Assembly (NCBI RefSeq): GCF_000003815.2
Contig: NC_049997.1
Location: 1,050,023 to 1,114,022 of the forward strand
Length of the DNA: 64,000 bases
From: Branchiostoma floridae
Lineage: Eukaryota > Chordata > Leptocardii > Amphioxiformes > Branchiostomatidae
Reading direction: 5' to 3'
The translations under genes were made by a program, and so were the position numbers. Each line of letters opens with the position of its first letter. Within the stretch, counting starts at the first letter, position 1. Below the pieces are notes generated by a model. The model did not search any database. It was not told the origin of the DNA and saw only the letters and a program-made list of their open reading frames with translations. Below are positions 33,274 through 45,800 of the stretch, piece by piece.

Positions 33274-35913
33274 CTACAACATTTAAAGGATCAAATGGAT
33301 CAATCCAACGGCAAGGTAGCTTCCTTAGAAAACGTGATTGGCATTGTTACAGGGATTAACAACTTACTACAGGTCGGCACGTCACATGCACAATCATCCT
33401 CGGCCGGATTCACTCCAGAACTGGTACGATAATGTAACGGAAAAATTTCAACATCCTCACCATAAAGGTTATTGTTTCGAGTCTGCATGTTTCGTGTATG
33501 AATAGCATAACCACTAAAAGGGTACAAATGAATCTTGATTACATTTGGTATGTGAGTGTGAATGTGTCACCAATGCAAAAGACACTTAGTACTTTCAATG
33601 AAATTCATAACCATCATCCTAAAGGCATTGTCAGTGGTATTGCAACTGATCTTTTTTATTTTATGTGCATACAGGTAGACACTCTTTCGAACAACGATAT
33701 GTTATACATAATATATATATTCACATGAACCATATTGGACTAAAGTGAATACTTTTCCCCTAAACTTTCAACAGAAGGCAGGTATAGATTTGCTGCAGAA
33801 GTCTTCAAAACTCATCAGAGCCTCTCAAGGGACCTCTATACCAATGATGGAGACGCTGCTTAATGGTATGTATGACATACATTTACGTACATAGAAGAAC
33901 TTGAATTGTGAGATTCTTGTGATATAAATCCCAATATGCATAGAATATAATATATTTGACTACTTTTGTCATATAAACAGGCGACGTCGAGCATAATCAC
34001 ATGTCAGCTAGTGATGCTAGTTATAGTCGTGCCCCCTCCCTTCCACAGTCGTTTTCTACAAGTTAGCCTGATTTAATCACGCTTCTCAGGCCCGTCGTAC
34101 ATTGCCGCGCAAGCTACAAGCTCCGGATAGCGGAGTTTGCGTTACACAGACTATCTACAAGTTGTTTGCAACAAAAGTGATCATGATTCTAAACTGTTTC
34201 AGGCGTAGTGCACACCTTGAAAACTTCGTAATTGGTTGACGTTCTTTTGCACCATTCAAAATCAGGGTTAAATGTGGTTTATACAACACCGGGAAATGTT
34301 GGACCTATCCAAAATTTCGACTTTGTATTGCTTGTCTTGAATGATAACAATAACCATGGCCCTAAACTGTTTCAGTTACGGTACAGACCGTGCCCAGTCT
34401 CGTTCAAATGCTGCCTGCAAGAGAGTCGACCATTCTTAATACCACAACGCCTCTATTTGGAATGGATGTCATAGATGTCAACTCAGACAAGATATCTCCT
34501 AAACAACAACTGAAGAACATAAAAGATCAGCAATGGAAATACGATAAACCGGTATTCGATATATGCTAGTAGGCTTAAAATATTGCATGATTAAGAGGCA
34601 TGTAGTCATGTATTGGAATGAGAGATTGTCATAGAAGGGCTTTCTGTACTCTTCTGGGACAAGTGCATGATTTTCTCACATGTTTTCCACTGTTTTATCT
34701 TAGAATGGTTGAATCTAAGACAATACAGGTTGTGGACTTTGAATAAACTGAGTTCATATCCCTCAATATGGCCAAAATGTGTAAATAGGAGCATGCGTCC
34801 ATTGTAATTTTGTAGCAAACAATGGATAAATGTAATTCATTCAAGCGCTGGCAGTTAAGTTATATTTTATCATTTTCTAGATTTAGTCGTAATACTGTGA
34901 ACTATATTTCACACAACTTCGTTACGCTGGAATGTCTTTGGGACAAACTATGGAACGAATAGCCAATAGTCTTCTGGCCATCTTACCAGACACCAAAGAC
35001 TACATGAAGACATTTGAAACCGATGACGTTACTGTTGCGGTGGCAAGGTCCACTAGGAAAGATATAATACTTCAGAGTCGTCAAGTTAACGTGTCAGCAT
35101 GTTCCACACACTGTAATATAGAAGGGGGTATAGATGCCAAGGTTAGTAGTCATGCTATTCTTTTCGTTTACGTTCCGTGCAACTACGTTCATTCAATTCC
35201 AATATATTGATAATTCTACAAATAGGAACAATCATTGATGGATAGAAGTAACGATATAGAACGTGCAGGGAAATATAAAAGATAATAACATTATTCTTAG
35301 AGTATCGTGAGTACTTAAGATACCAATGGATAGTTAACTATATAACATTATATATAAACAGTAAGGCCTACGTTACATTTCCTACCCAGCGCCCAGCCAG
35401 GCTGTTTGTGGAAACGAAAATTAAAGCTTCTGCCAATAAACATGCACAAGACATGCTGTTAAATTTATCTATTTTGGTCTGTTTTTTTACGTGTCTTATC
35501 TCATACTTTTTGTTCTTAAAACTGCCCTGCCGGGCCCCTTTGTGGAAATGTGACGTTACCCTAAACTGGGTACTATTTGAAGATGACGTCATTCATCATT
35601 TAGGGCATGGAAAAATGAGAATTTGCATATTGACTCTACTGTTAGTAATGTTAAGTGTGTAAGAAATATTTTAGAACATTCTACTGCAAGACTATTAAAG
35701 AAACCCTGCCGTTGTCTGTTGTAGATGATTGTGATGGAGCGGAAGTTGTTTTCCTGGAACGACACTACGTTTGGGGAAAACGTTACCACTCCCGTGACTA
35801 TGTTTTCGTGGGGAACTCAACGCTTTGACCACAACTGCTCTGTGCAGCTGAACGTCTCCCATCCAATCGCATTTGAAACTAGAGTTCGACCAACACATCT
35901 CTTCGCCAAATAA
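33274..35913 (+). pseudogene. Inverted partial copy of polycystin-1-like stalk exons
   Basis: Five exons, 33274-33423, 33775-33865, 34376-34551, 34917-35141 and 35725-35913, match in order the stalk exons of the minus-strand gene at 52475-52618, 52080-52170, 51706-51881, 51087-51314 and the start of 50343-50892. Two exon lengths are identical (91 and 176) and phases are the same. Examples: KISPKQQLKNIKDQ versus [29 protein letters not shown] versus [15 protein letters not shown]. All five frames are open, but the acceptor of exon 4 reads acacaa instead of ag. The last exon leaves the homology and stops at TAA (35911-35913). There is no signal peptide, GPS, PLAT or channel. It is most likely a duplication remnant; a short expressed gene that skips exon 4 remains possible, since that exon is 225 bases and phase 0. 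Confidence 0.7.
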
Positions 35914-36390
35914 TCATGCCTTTATTCAAGACCTTAAGTTTAAGGTCTTATTCATGTATTACTAAATAGTAGCATGAACTGTGATCCCCACAAAGCCAGA
36001 AATGCTCCCCAAAACAAGTCTGTGATCACAGGTGACCTGGTACCATGCCTGGTCAATCAGAATTTCATGCCTTCCAGAGGTTTTTTCCCCAGTGTAACAG
36101 CGTCCAGCTCACAAGCTCCTCCAGCAAAACATCTTTTATATCAGTATAGGTCAAAATGATATATGTATATAGAAAACATTTTATTTCTGTTAATTGACCA
36201 CTAATTACAACTAAATGCATCTTTCCATGTAGATTATTATCTAAAGTACATTTCAGCCAAAAACAATGCAAACAAGTTTGAAAGTCCTATCATGGAATTC
36301 AGTGGATTTCTGTACTTTCCACATTAATTATGCAAATTAGCTGTTGATTTGAATAATTAGCATTACATTATGTAAGTCGTCACTTAGGCT

Positions 36391-37389
36391 ATCTACCACT
36401 CAAAAATCACGACCACAGCATGTTCAGAACACAAGATGTAAAAAAATTGAAGTTTTGCTGCAGTACCTTAGGAAGCCGTTAGGGGGCCCATTATCATACT
36501 CGACCTTCGTTGTTCTGACCCCTACCCACCTACCAAATATTATCAGGATCCTTTCAAGGCTTCTCGAGTTATGCATTACACAAACAAACGGACGCACACA
36601 CTCGGCCCGCTACCGTCCTAACGGAAAATGATATGCCAACTATTTTCGAACACAACCTTCCTTTCTGCAAACGCTACTCAAATGCCAAATATCATGAAAA
36701 TCCATACACAGATTCTTGAGTTAATCAATCTGTTGGAATGGATTTATGAACGTTCCTCATTAATTATGCAAATTATATGCTGATTTGCATAATAAGTATT
36801 ACATTGTGTAAGTCATCAGTCATTCTATCTACATACCAAAAATCCTGATGATCTGTCGACACGTTCTTGAGTTATTCTCGTTCAAAGTTTGAAAGGAAAT
36901 CGGTGCCTGCAGTTCCCAGCCGCTAGGGGGTCCAAACTCACAGCACTTACTCCCTGTCCCAAGGGCTATCTACCACTCAAAAATCATGACTACAGCGTGT
37001 CCAGAACACGAAGTGTATAATTTAAAAGTTTTGCTGCAGTACCTTAGGCAGCCACTAGAGGGCCCATTATCGAACTTGACCTTCGTTTTTCTGACACCCA
37101 CCCACCTACCAAATATCATCAGGATCCATTCAAGGGTTCTCGAGTTATCTTGCATACAGATAAACGCACTTACATACAAATCCCGCTACAGCACCGTAGG
37201 TAAGAGCTAGGTAAACCATTTTCGCACTTGACCTTCCTCTCCAAAACCGCTAAACACCTACCAAGTATCGTGAAAATCGCCCAGCTGCATTTTGACTTAT
37301 GCTGACCAAAACAAACCCAAAAAACACATAACGTTACCAAGCTTGCTGCAGTACCGTAGGAAAACGCCAGGTAAACCGTTTTCTAACTT
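36391..37389. repeat. Degenerate tandem array, unit near 140-150 bases
   Basis: CACCTACCAAATATNATCAG / TTCTCGAGTTAT blocks recur at about 36526, 36682, 36832, 37103 and 37256. CTATCTACCACTCAAAAATC recurs at 36391 and 36967. The array runs into the 181-N gap. Confidence 0.65.
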
Positions 37390-37570
37390 NNNNNNNNNNN
37401 NNNNNNNNNNNNNNNNNNNNNNNNNNNNNNNNNNNNNNNNNNNNNNNNNNNNNNNNNNNNNNNNNNNNNNNNNNNNNNNNNNNNNNNNNNNNNNNNNNNN
37501 NNNNNNNNNNNNNNNNNNNNNNNNNNNNNNNNNNNNNNNNNNNNNNNNNNNNNNNNNNNNNNNNNNNNNN
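37390..37570. other. Assembly gap (181 N)
   Basis: 181 Ns inside the degenerate tandem array at 36391-37389. The non-round size suggests a sized gap from paired reads or low-quality repeat sequence. Confidence 0.95.
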
Positions 37571-38601
37571 TGATGTTTTCGGCCCAAAAAAACAATATAA
37601 TCCTAATTAAAACAAAATAACCTCGGATAAAATGATAAGTTTAAGGGTGGGCTTTCATCCTTTAGAATATCATAATTGAAAGTCTTGTTTCCAGCTGGGA
37701 CTAGACTCATGAAATAAACAACACTTTTTTTAACCAAAATGTTTATTTCTAACCCAAATCCGGCATGTAGAAAAAAATCTCAAGTATTCAATGTGTTTAA
37801 AGTAGTACTAAAACTGTGTGAAGTTTCATCGTAGTGTGACCGAGCAATCAAAAGTTACGATCGATGTATAGAATACTACTTTATTCCAGGCCATGGGCCG
37901 TCTTAAGCCAACAGAGGCAATCTAATACATTTTAGCAAGCATTGGAGTTACTCTTCAAAACAATGTTGAAATGAACATGACACAGCAGTCTTGAGCAGAC
38001 AAGGAATTGAATTATGGCTGGACATATACACAATTCAGGGTAGCTACAGAAGTCAGCTTACAAAGGAAAGTTGGCCATGGTCTGACCTGAAGTGACCCAG
38101 TGACAATTTGACCCAGATACAACTTGCACAGTCCTACAGAGCCCTTTGATTACCAATTAGATACCACCATTATAATCCATTTTACTAGGTATTAAAGCTT
38201 GTTGTGGGGAAGACAGTTACAAGTTGCAAAATGTAAGTAGTTGCTTACAGTCAGTTCAAATATGGATTTGAAACTGAAGGCCCTCATACTATATATACAT
38301 AACGGCCGAGCATTTGTGTGAAAACAAACTGTGAACACCTGAACGGTACTGCATTGGGTTTGATGTTTGCAGCAACTATCTGGGTCTTTTTTTTATGTCT
38401 TAGCCAGGCAATATTTTCTTGCAAAATTAGTGGACAGGATTTTTCAAAACTTGATGTCAGTTAATATGCAAATCTCCTCCATTCGTTTGCTGTAATACCA
38501 AGCCATTGTTCTTTTTGAGTTGTATATTATCTTAATTACTGGTAGTCACGTGGCGTCATTGTGTCAACACCATGTGTACTCACTTTCGTGTTTGACTGAA
38601 T

Positions 38602-38900
38602 GTAAGGCCATGTTGATTTGATCATATGGATGACATCCGCGCACGCATTAATTTTCGGCCGCTTCCAAAGAAAAAAAATTGAACCATTCAGTATATATCG
38701 TACAAAGCAGCTGAAAAATGAGCAAATATACGCCGTATTGCACAAAAATATCAGGAAACGTATACTAATATCATAAAATGCCAACCAATTCCAAGATCAA
38801 GGAATAAGATGTGGCCAAACTTTTTTATTCACCACGCTCGCATTAGTTTTGGAGTTCCAAGAGGATGTCATCCATATTAATCAAATCAACATGGCCTAAG
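38602..38900. repeat. Element I, copy 2, TIR element (about 299 bases)
   Basis: TAAGGCCATGTTGATTTGAT and ATCAAATCAACATGGCCTAA are inverted ends; GGATGACATCC / GGATGTCATCC follow inside. GCACGCATTAATTTTCGG matches copy 1. Confidence 0.8.
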
Positions 38901-41900
38901 TAGAAATTTAAAATGACTACTATGTCACAATAGACAGCCTGCAGGCGCTAGGCATCAGATACCTAATGTCACATTAATTCCAACAACCACTGTTTTTGAT
39001 GTAATAAAAGAGTGGATATAACAGATAACAAGTCAATTCATACAGATATTCCACATGTTTTAATGGTATATATGAATAGACAGAAGTACAGCGTTCTACC
39101 TGTAACTCTTCTCGGAAGGTAGCAAGTTAACCCTCCTCCCTCAGATACATGTTTGCGATGAATCTGACCTTGTGAGAACCCATTTGCTTGCTCATAAATG
39201 TCTATTTCTTTTTGTGATCACTATGAATGTATTGTTTTGTTAATCTATGTGGTTTCGAAAAGTTTTGGTAACAAAAAGTAACCGCAGCAAAAAGAACCCG
39301 CATTTTTCTCTCACACTATGATACTCCCTTTTGTGTCTAAGTACTATTCAAAACAATACTAAATGCTAGAGCGATGCTAATAGTATAAACATGTTATTTG
39401 ATAAGAGAAATGTGTAAATATATGTGAAATAAGAAAATCATGACTAAATTATGGTTTAATTATTAATCAAGAAATACTGAAATCAAGAAAAACAAGCTGA
39501 CTTCGAGGCTTATACCAGGCCCACTACGCAGCCTGCTTTTAGCTACTTCGTATACGTAGTACCATGGAGCATAATTATGTTTATTGCAAATGGAGATATT
39601 ATTCCATGTCTGTCGCGTAGATGTATTTGGAAAACCACCAATACGATCGTAAACCAGGCGTTTTATTGTACAATCGCACGGTATGGGTGTGTTTGTGTAT
39701 CGTTTATGGCTTGTTGAATTCTTAAAGATGCAAGATAAAGATTTTTTACGATGCAAGGTATGTCTTTGTGGCATGGCACACCCTGGCAATCCATGATGTA
39801 TTGATCGAATACAATGCATGTGCTCACGGAAGTGTGTCTTATTGTACTATCCTGTGGTTGTCAGAAAGCAAATGACACCGTGTGTCACCTCAAATAACCT
39901 AAGCTGTCACATGAAACTGTACTTGGGATGATATGGACCTTGACAGAATTTTTTTTAATCCCTTTGATGGCGCATGGCGCTTTGGTTCACAAAATTGATT
40001 TGAGAATCAACTTCAGAAGCAAAGGTTATATATTTGGGCATTGTAGACAAGACAGAATAGATGACAAAAACGACCATAAAGAGAAGTTAATGCATGTATT
40101 ATTACAACCACAGGTCTTATGATTACGTCAGTGGCGAAGAAGTGGTGACAATGATAATGTGTGTAACAGATGACCAATCAGTAAAAGAAAAATCCCCCTA
40201 CGAGTGGCTTTTTACAATATAGTGCAATAGAGCCTATTTTGCTATGGATCCCCGAACCTTGGGAGGGAACAACTAGCGATTGCAACACCTGGAACACTTT
40301 TTTGCTATGGAGGAACGTGCCAACTACGAGCCTTGGCCCAAGATGGCTTTACATTTTATTACAGTTTGGCAATGAATTATTCATGGGGAAGGCATGTTTG
40401 TGAGCACTCTCTACAAAAGACGTGGTGAGCCTTGTTATGGTTCAACCATGACAACAGTGATGTTAGAATAAGCACCCATTGAAGACATTGTATTTACATG
40501 TTTTCACCTGTCTTTGTGTCTGTGTCTGTCTGTCTGTAATTTTGTGCCTTTCATCTGCCTTTTATGCCAGCATAAATCAAGAAGCTAAGTCCACGATATG
40601 ATAATTGTTTCCCGAACTCCAGTGTATCTTGGCCCGGTCCCGCGACATCAACTAGTTATATCTGGGTTATGATTCCAAACCAGGGCGCATGTGCACTATT
40701 GACGGTAACGTTAATATAGCTTTCGAATAGCTGCATCCTCTGGTGAACAGTAATATAATGCAACACATTAACCTTTGACCCATTGGCCACATGTGTCGCC
40801 CTCTGCCGGCCGATGCAACCAAGGCTGAAAATGCAAAAATGCAGCAAAGATTCGGCTTTTCTTTCCAAAGCGGTAACGTTAGAACTAGAAGTGGAGAAGA
40901 AAATGATAAATTTCTATTATTATTCCATTGCCAAATGCTTGAATCAAGAATGGCTTTGATACATCTACATGATATGCGAATTGAATATCCAGACGTATTA
41001 AAACAGTTACAAAAGGAGGGGGTCGCAGATTGGTCTACAATTATAGTTCTTGGTTAAAGCAAGGAGATTATTCGTAAAGGTTTGGAGAAATGTACGTTTG
41101 TCCTAGCGTTGTGTTAGTTGTATTGGTCAAAACAATGTGTGCACGCTTGTTCATGCAATCTGTTATGCTAACGTATCACATTTCATTTCCATATAAAATT
41201 GCAAATTTCTTACGTTTTCTAGCCTGCCTACCAAAATTTCCAGCTTTTTCGAACAAGCGTGAAGGATACATGATATGTCTAAGGAGGCCTAGCAACATGC
41301 GAATATCATTCGTAACAAATCAGGTCACGGCGCTGGTTCGCTATATTAGCGCCCAGGGAATCTGGCCCTTCGCTGTCTGGTGGTTGCCGACTTATAGATA
41401 CGGTTCTTTTAAAGGTTTACTTTGGTAAAGTTTAATATAAGTGGTCGATCATCAGGCAAAACTTTGAAAAGCCTTCTACGCATCGACGTCATTAGAAGTA
41501 AAGATTCTATTATGGATATTTTAATTAAGACTAGCCTTTCCCTTAGTTTTAGCACTGAAAAAACGCCAGCAATGTAATGATAAACTGCAGTGCATGCATA
41601 ACAAGATTCATTTATTGAGACATTAACACCCGAAAATGTTTAGTGTACACTGTGTAATATCCCACCATTTATGAATACACCGATATTTCTATACTCAATA
41701 GCAAGTGTATTATACTACACGAAAATGTCCACAATTTACACAATAACATCAAAATTGTTAAGTTATCTAATAAAATTGTTATTATGGGGAAATATATGTA
41801 AATAAAGTTAATACATTTCAGTGATTGTGTTACATGTAAGTGCTATATATATCCTGGATATGTGATTATACAACAGTTTCTATGATAAGCTATATTTAGC

Positions 41901-42019
41901 AAATATTGACATATCTTCACGTAAATTTCTCGTTAGCTAGGACTGTGGCCAAATCGCACTCCAACCAGCTGTTTCATTACCAACGATGTATCGAATTATC
42001 TGGATAATATAAGTTTGAG

Positions 42020-42025
42020 TTTATT
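42020..42025 (-). terminator. Candidate poly(A) signal of the polycystin-1-like gene
   Basis: AATAAA on the minus strand about 245 bases past the stop. A second hexamer lies at 41611-41616. Confidence 0.4.
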
Positions 42026-42267
42026 CTGATCAACAATTAGCTTAATATACAGGTACATTGCAACTCCTTTTCCTCTGGTCCTCATCATCATACAAAACTA
42101 GACAAAAACAACATGACACGCAGAAAACAGAACATACAGGTACATAAGATTCACAAGTAAAAGACAAGTATACACGATGTCTATATACAAAAGGAAAAAT
42201 TATCTAATAAGCTCATATTGTATATCTTATCTTGAACAACACAAAACTGCAAATCACACTAAAATTA

Positions 42268-42800
42268 CTACTTTTGATCGTCTCCTTTTTGCATGCCACG
42301 AAGGGCCATCTTCTGGCGAAGTTTGCTCTGGAACAGACGTCTGTTCATCCTTTGTTGCTGATCCAGCCGTTCCTTGTCGGCGGCATGTTGTTCCATCATC
42401 TCTCGAGCGCACTGCATCATTTTCTGCTTCTCATCTAGTTTTGTCTGTGTTTTTGCCCTTTTCTCAGCCAGTTTTCTCTTCAACATGGCTTCAGCACGTC
42501 GTCTACTTTTGTTCTGCACTTCTTCATATCTCGCCGCGTCTTCTTCATGAGCTCTCAGAAGACGCTGAACTTGCTCTTTGCTATCATATGACGTTGACGG
42601 CGAGATATCTTCTAACTCATCTCTCCCTTGTGGCGGCTGTGAAGGGGACTCTTGCGCTGCGATGCCATGATCTTTTGAGCTAGCGTAAGACCCATCCATT
42701 GTGTTTTGCGCACAAAGAGAACACGTAACGTCTAATGACTCGTCCAAAGATTCTTCAATCATTTGCAATATTGCAGTAAGCTCTGCTTCTTTTTCCTCAT
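42268..42800 (-). CDS. C-terminal cytoplasmic exon with coiled coil
   Basis: Entered in phase 1 after acceptor ctgtag. It begins [20 protein letters not shown], then a disordered middle ([20 protein letters not shown]), then about 85 residues rich in E, K, R, Q and M without proline ([20 protein letters not shown] and on), predicted to form a long helix or coiled coil. It ends GMQKGDDQK before TAG (42268-42270). Polycystin-1 and polycystin-2 also use C-terminal coiled coils to assemble, so a similar role is inferred. Confidence 0.85.
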
Positions 42801-45800
42801 CTACAGACAAAAGATGACCAAAAAAAAGAAATATTAAGACTGTTAACAACACGCTATTTGCTAAGTGACGGGAATAATTCTTTAGTACAGTTTTAAAGAA
42901 GTTTCTCCAAGAGAAAACGTAACGCAAACTGTTGCTCAATACTACTAAATCCGTTTATCACATCACGTGTACCCAATTTTATGATGTGACATATCAAAAA
43001 AGAATTGACCCATTGCTGGACAGAGACTAGCATATTAAAAAAAACACCGTGTTTAAAGGAGACGTTGGAATTTGTTTCAAAACCACTACTACAAACTTAA
43101 ATGAGCTGCTATTTACCTGTTGTCACATCTTCTTGCGAAGGAACGTAAATCCCGAGTATTGCCTGGAAACTTCTCCAAATGTAGTCAGCCAGTTCTTGGT
43201 CATAGTCATTGGCAATATAGGCACCAGAAGCAATGGCATCGCAGACAATGGTCACCAGGAAGTTGACGAGTAGTATGAAGATGAGTATCATAAAAAAGGT
43301 GAAGAAGATCGGGCCGACGTATCGGTTCGATTCTAAGATTTCCTCGGCAAAGAACCTGTAAAACATAACCCACAAGTCAAAAGGTATAAATTTTGTTCTC
43401 ATATGTAGCAAAAATTTTCATTAAGCATGATTATTATTAGGTTGTTGTTTTGTAAAAATATGAATAAATGAAAATTAATAGATAAAAGGCCATTACGGAA
43501 CATACCTTCCCAACAACATCTCAAATAAGGCAAAGTTGGTGTGCAACACGTTTGTGTATGCCTTCATATGCGTCCCAAACACCAGCATCCCTGTGTTCAA
43601 AAATAAAATGTCTTCATATTAGAAAAAAAAATAGCAACGCCAATTACAACCATTACTAACAGCTCCCAAAAGATTAGTTTATGATACTTTTTGTTTGAAT
43701 ACAAACGTTTAAGAAGAACCATAGAGTCAAGGTCTATGTACATGTAGATCTAGGTCATTTAGGCAATAAACCGAACATATACCGGTGTTTCTATCATTCA
43801 CGGTCAAGGCGATACGGTCTTCCATAAATTTTTTCAACAATATTCAAGCTCGTACCTGAACAGCTGAAAGCCATGAAGGCTATGGCGCTTATAATTGAGA
43901 AGCCGATCAAGTCGTTCTTCATGACACCCGGCAGGGCGATGAAATGCGCGATGGTCTTGCTGAAGCGGACAACTCGCAGTAATGTCAGTGTAGTGATAAA
44001 CACAACAATGGCCAGCACGGTCTTAAAAGCTTCATCCCACCAGAAAGCAGAGCTGAAGTCGACAAAATGCTCTATACCAAGGTCTCCTAATATGGAGAGA
44101 TAAGACAAAGACGAATGATGGTAAATGAGTCATTTATATAAAAGCCATACAAAATTTAAGTGCGTCAAAACATCCCTGTACCAAGATTATGTTGAGATGT
44201 AAAAAGATGTAGTCAAAGATAAAATACGGAAGGAAAAAGAGACCAATCCAACTCGAGCTAAATCTCATTCTGTAAAATAACATGTACCTGTTGCCTCAGC
44301 CAGTTTGTCCAGTGCTGCAGATGCAGAGTGGTACCTTATTCCGAAGATACAGATGACAGCTGCAGATCCAATTATGCTCGCAAGAGCAAAGATGTTCCAC
44401 ATAGAACTGAAGAACTTCATTCTCTCCTTCTTCATGGTGATCACTTCTTTGATGAGATGAACCACAAACAACGACAAGAATATAATATAGGAAAGCAAAG
44501 TGACGATATCAGAGTCATTTTCGTACTGGAAAAGCCTGTGTGTTGCCACAGATACAGATGTCGAAAGGTGTCCAATATCCTTCTGCTTTACGGTCATTCT
44601 CAGACTACTGAACAGTTTTTGTGCTGGGTAATATAGAGACAGGTCCAGAACCAGATAGTCTGTGTATTTGTCGATCCACTCGTTATGCCGAAGGTTGGAG
44701 AATATTGCTGTCGCCAAACCCAGGAGAGATGGGAGTTCCATGGTGTGTTCTGCGGAACAGTCTGAAGAGTTGTGTGACATCACGCCGGTCACATTGAATT
44801 GCCAGCATGCGGATGCACCATTTCCACTTACACCCATCCATCCATTAAGGGGGTGGTCTGTTGCCATGACATCTGCATTGAGTACAAAAATAACTATCAG
44901 CAGCTGATACAATCTATTGATTTGAACCTGACATAAAAGTGCCTTACAGCTTCTACTTCCAAGTAATCAAGTGATAATACATTTTATCCAAACGTAGATT
45001 GACTGGCTTGAAGTTATAGCCGAATTTCGAGTCAATTACAGTTTTAGAGGCATAGCTTTCATCAGCCAGAATTGTGCCCAGTGTAATTGTGAAAGCAAGA
45101 AATTCAACAAAAGTCATAATTACCACCTGGTGCCTCCCTGATTTGAGTAAGACGTGGTGGGCCGATCTTAAAAGCTTCAGTATACAGTGGAAACTGTCGG
45201 TCCAGATACTTCATCTTCCACCCATTGTACCAGAGCGCCGGGTACAAAACAGGCAGGAGGATCTCCTCGGTCCATGTCCAGAACTCGTCAGCAGTGGTGA
45301 TCTGTTAAACACCACGAGATCGAAATATGTATCCATTGATTCATTTACAGGTTTAAGTGGATAACCGTTTGTCTTACTGCAAACGGAATATCAAACTACC
45401 TTTAGAACAGCCGTGGTTCAAATTCAGTGCAGCGTTTACTGGCTTATAACGTTTGGATACATAGAAGACGATGCAACCAGTTTATGTTCTCGGTCACCGA
45501 TGGGTAGATTGCCTTGTGAGTTTCAAATGGTTGACAAGTGGTACAATTTAATGTCATCATCTATTATCATTATCATCGTCATTATACTCTTTGGAACACA
45601 GGTTATACAGCATTCTTTATATCAGTCACCTTGGTCGTTGTAGAAAATGATGAATGGTATTTAAACTTATATACAGCTTTTTACAAAATTCTATACGAAT
45701 ATGAATGCTTTCTGGATGTTTCTTAACTTGCCTACCTCATTGAAACCTTCCGTGAGCGTGTTTGACAACGTTTGCGAGGCGTGAAAAGCAGTGGGTTCTT

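Larger units (their letters stand above)
35914..42267. other. Spacer downstream of both polycystin-like loci
   Basis: No supported gene. It holds a degenerate tandem array (36391-37389) running into a gap, a TIR element (38602-38900), and the 3' UTR of the minus-strand gene at the right end. Frames at 39463-39819 (minus), 40791-41057 (plus) and 41090-41428 (plus) were inspected; none shows a recognisable domain. Confidence 0.5.

Noticed and set aside
39463-39819. 118-codon minus-strand frame
   Set aside because: Composition and lack of motifs do not support a gene. A retroelement fragment was considered but no catalytic motif is visible.
40791-41428. Two adjacent plus-strand frames of 88 and 112 codons
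   Set aside because: No homology recognised, separate frames, no splice context. Treated as chance frames.
42177-42683. 168-codon plus-strand frame
   Set aside because: It is the antisense shadow of the polycystin-1-like C-terminal exon, which has a clear coiled-coil composition.
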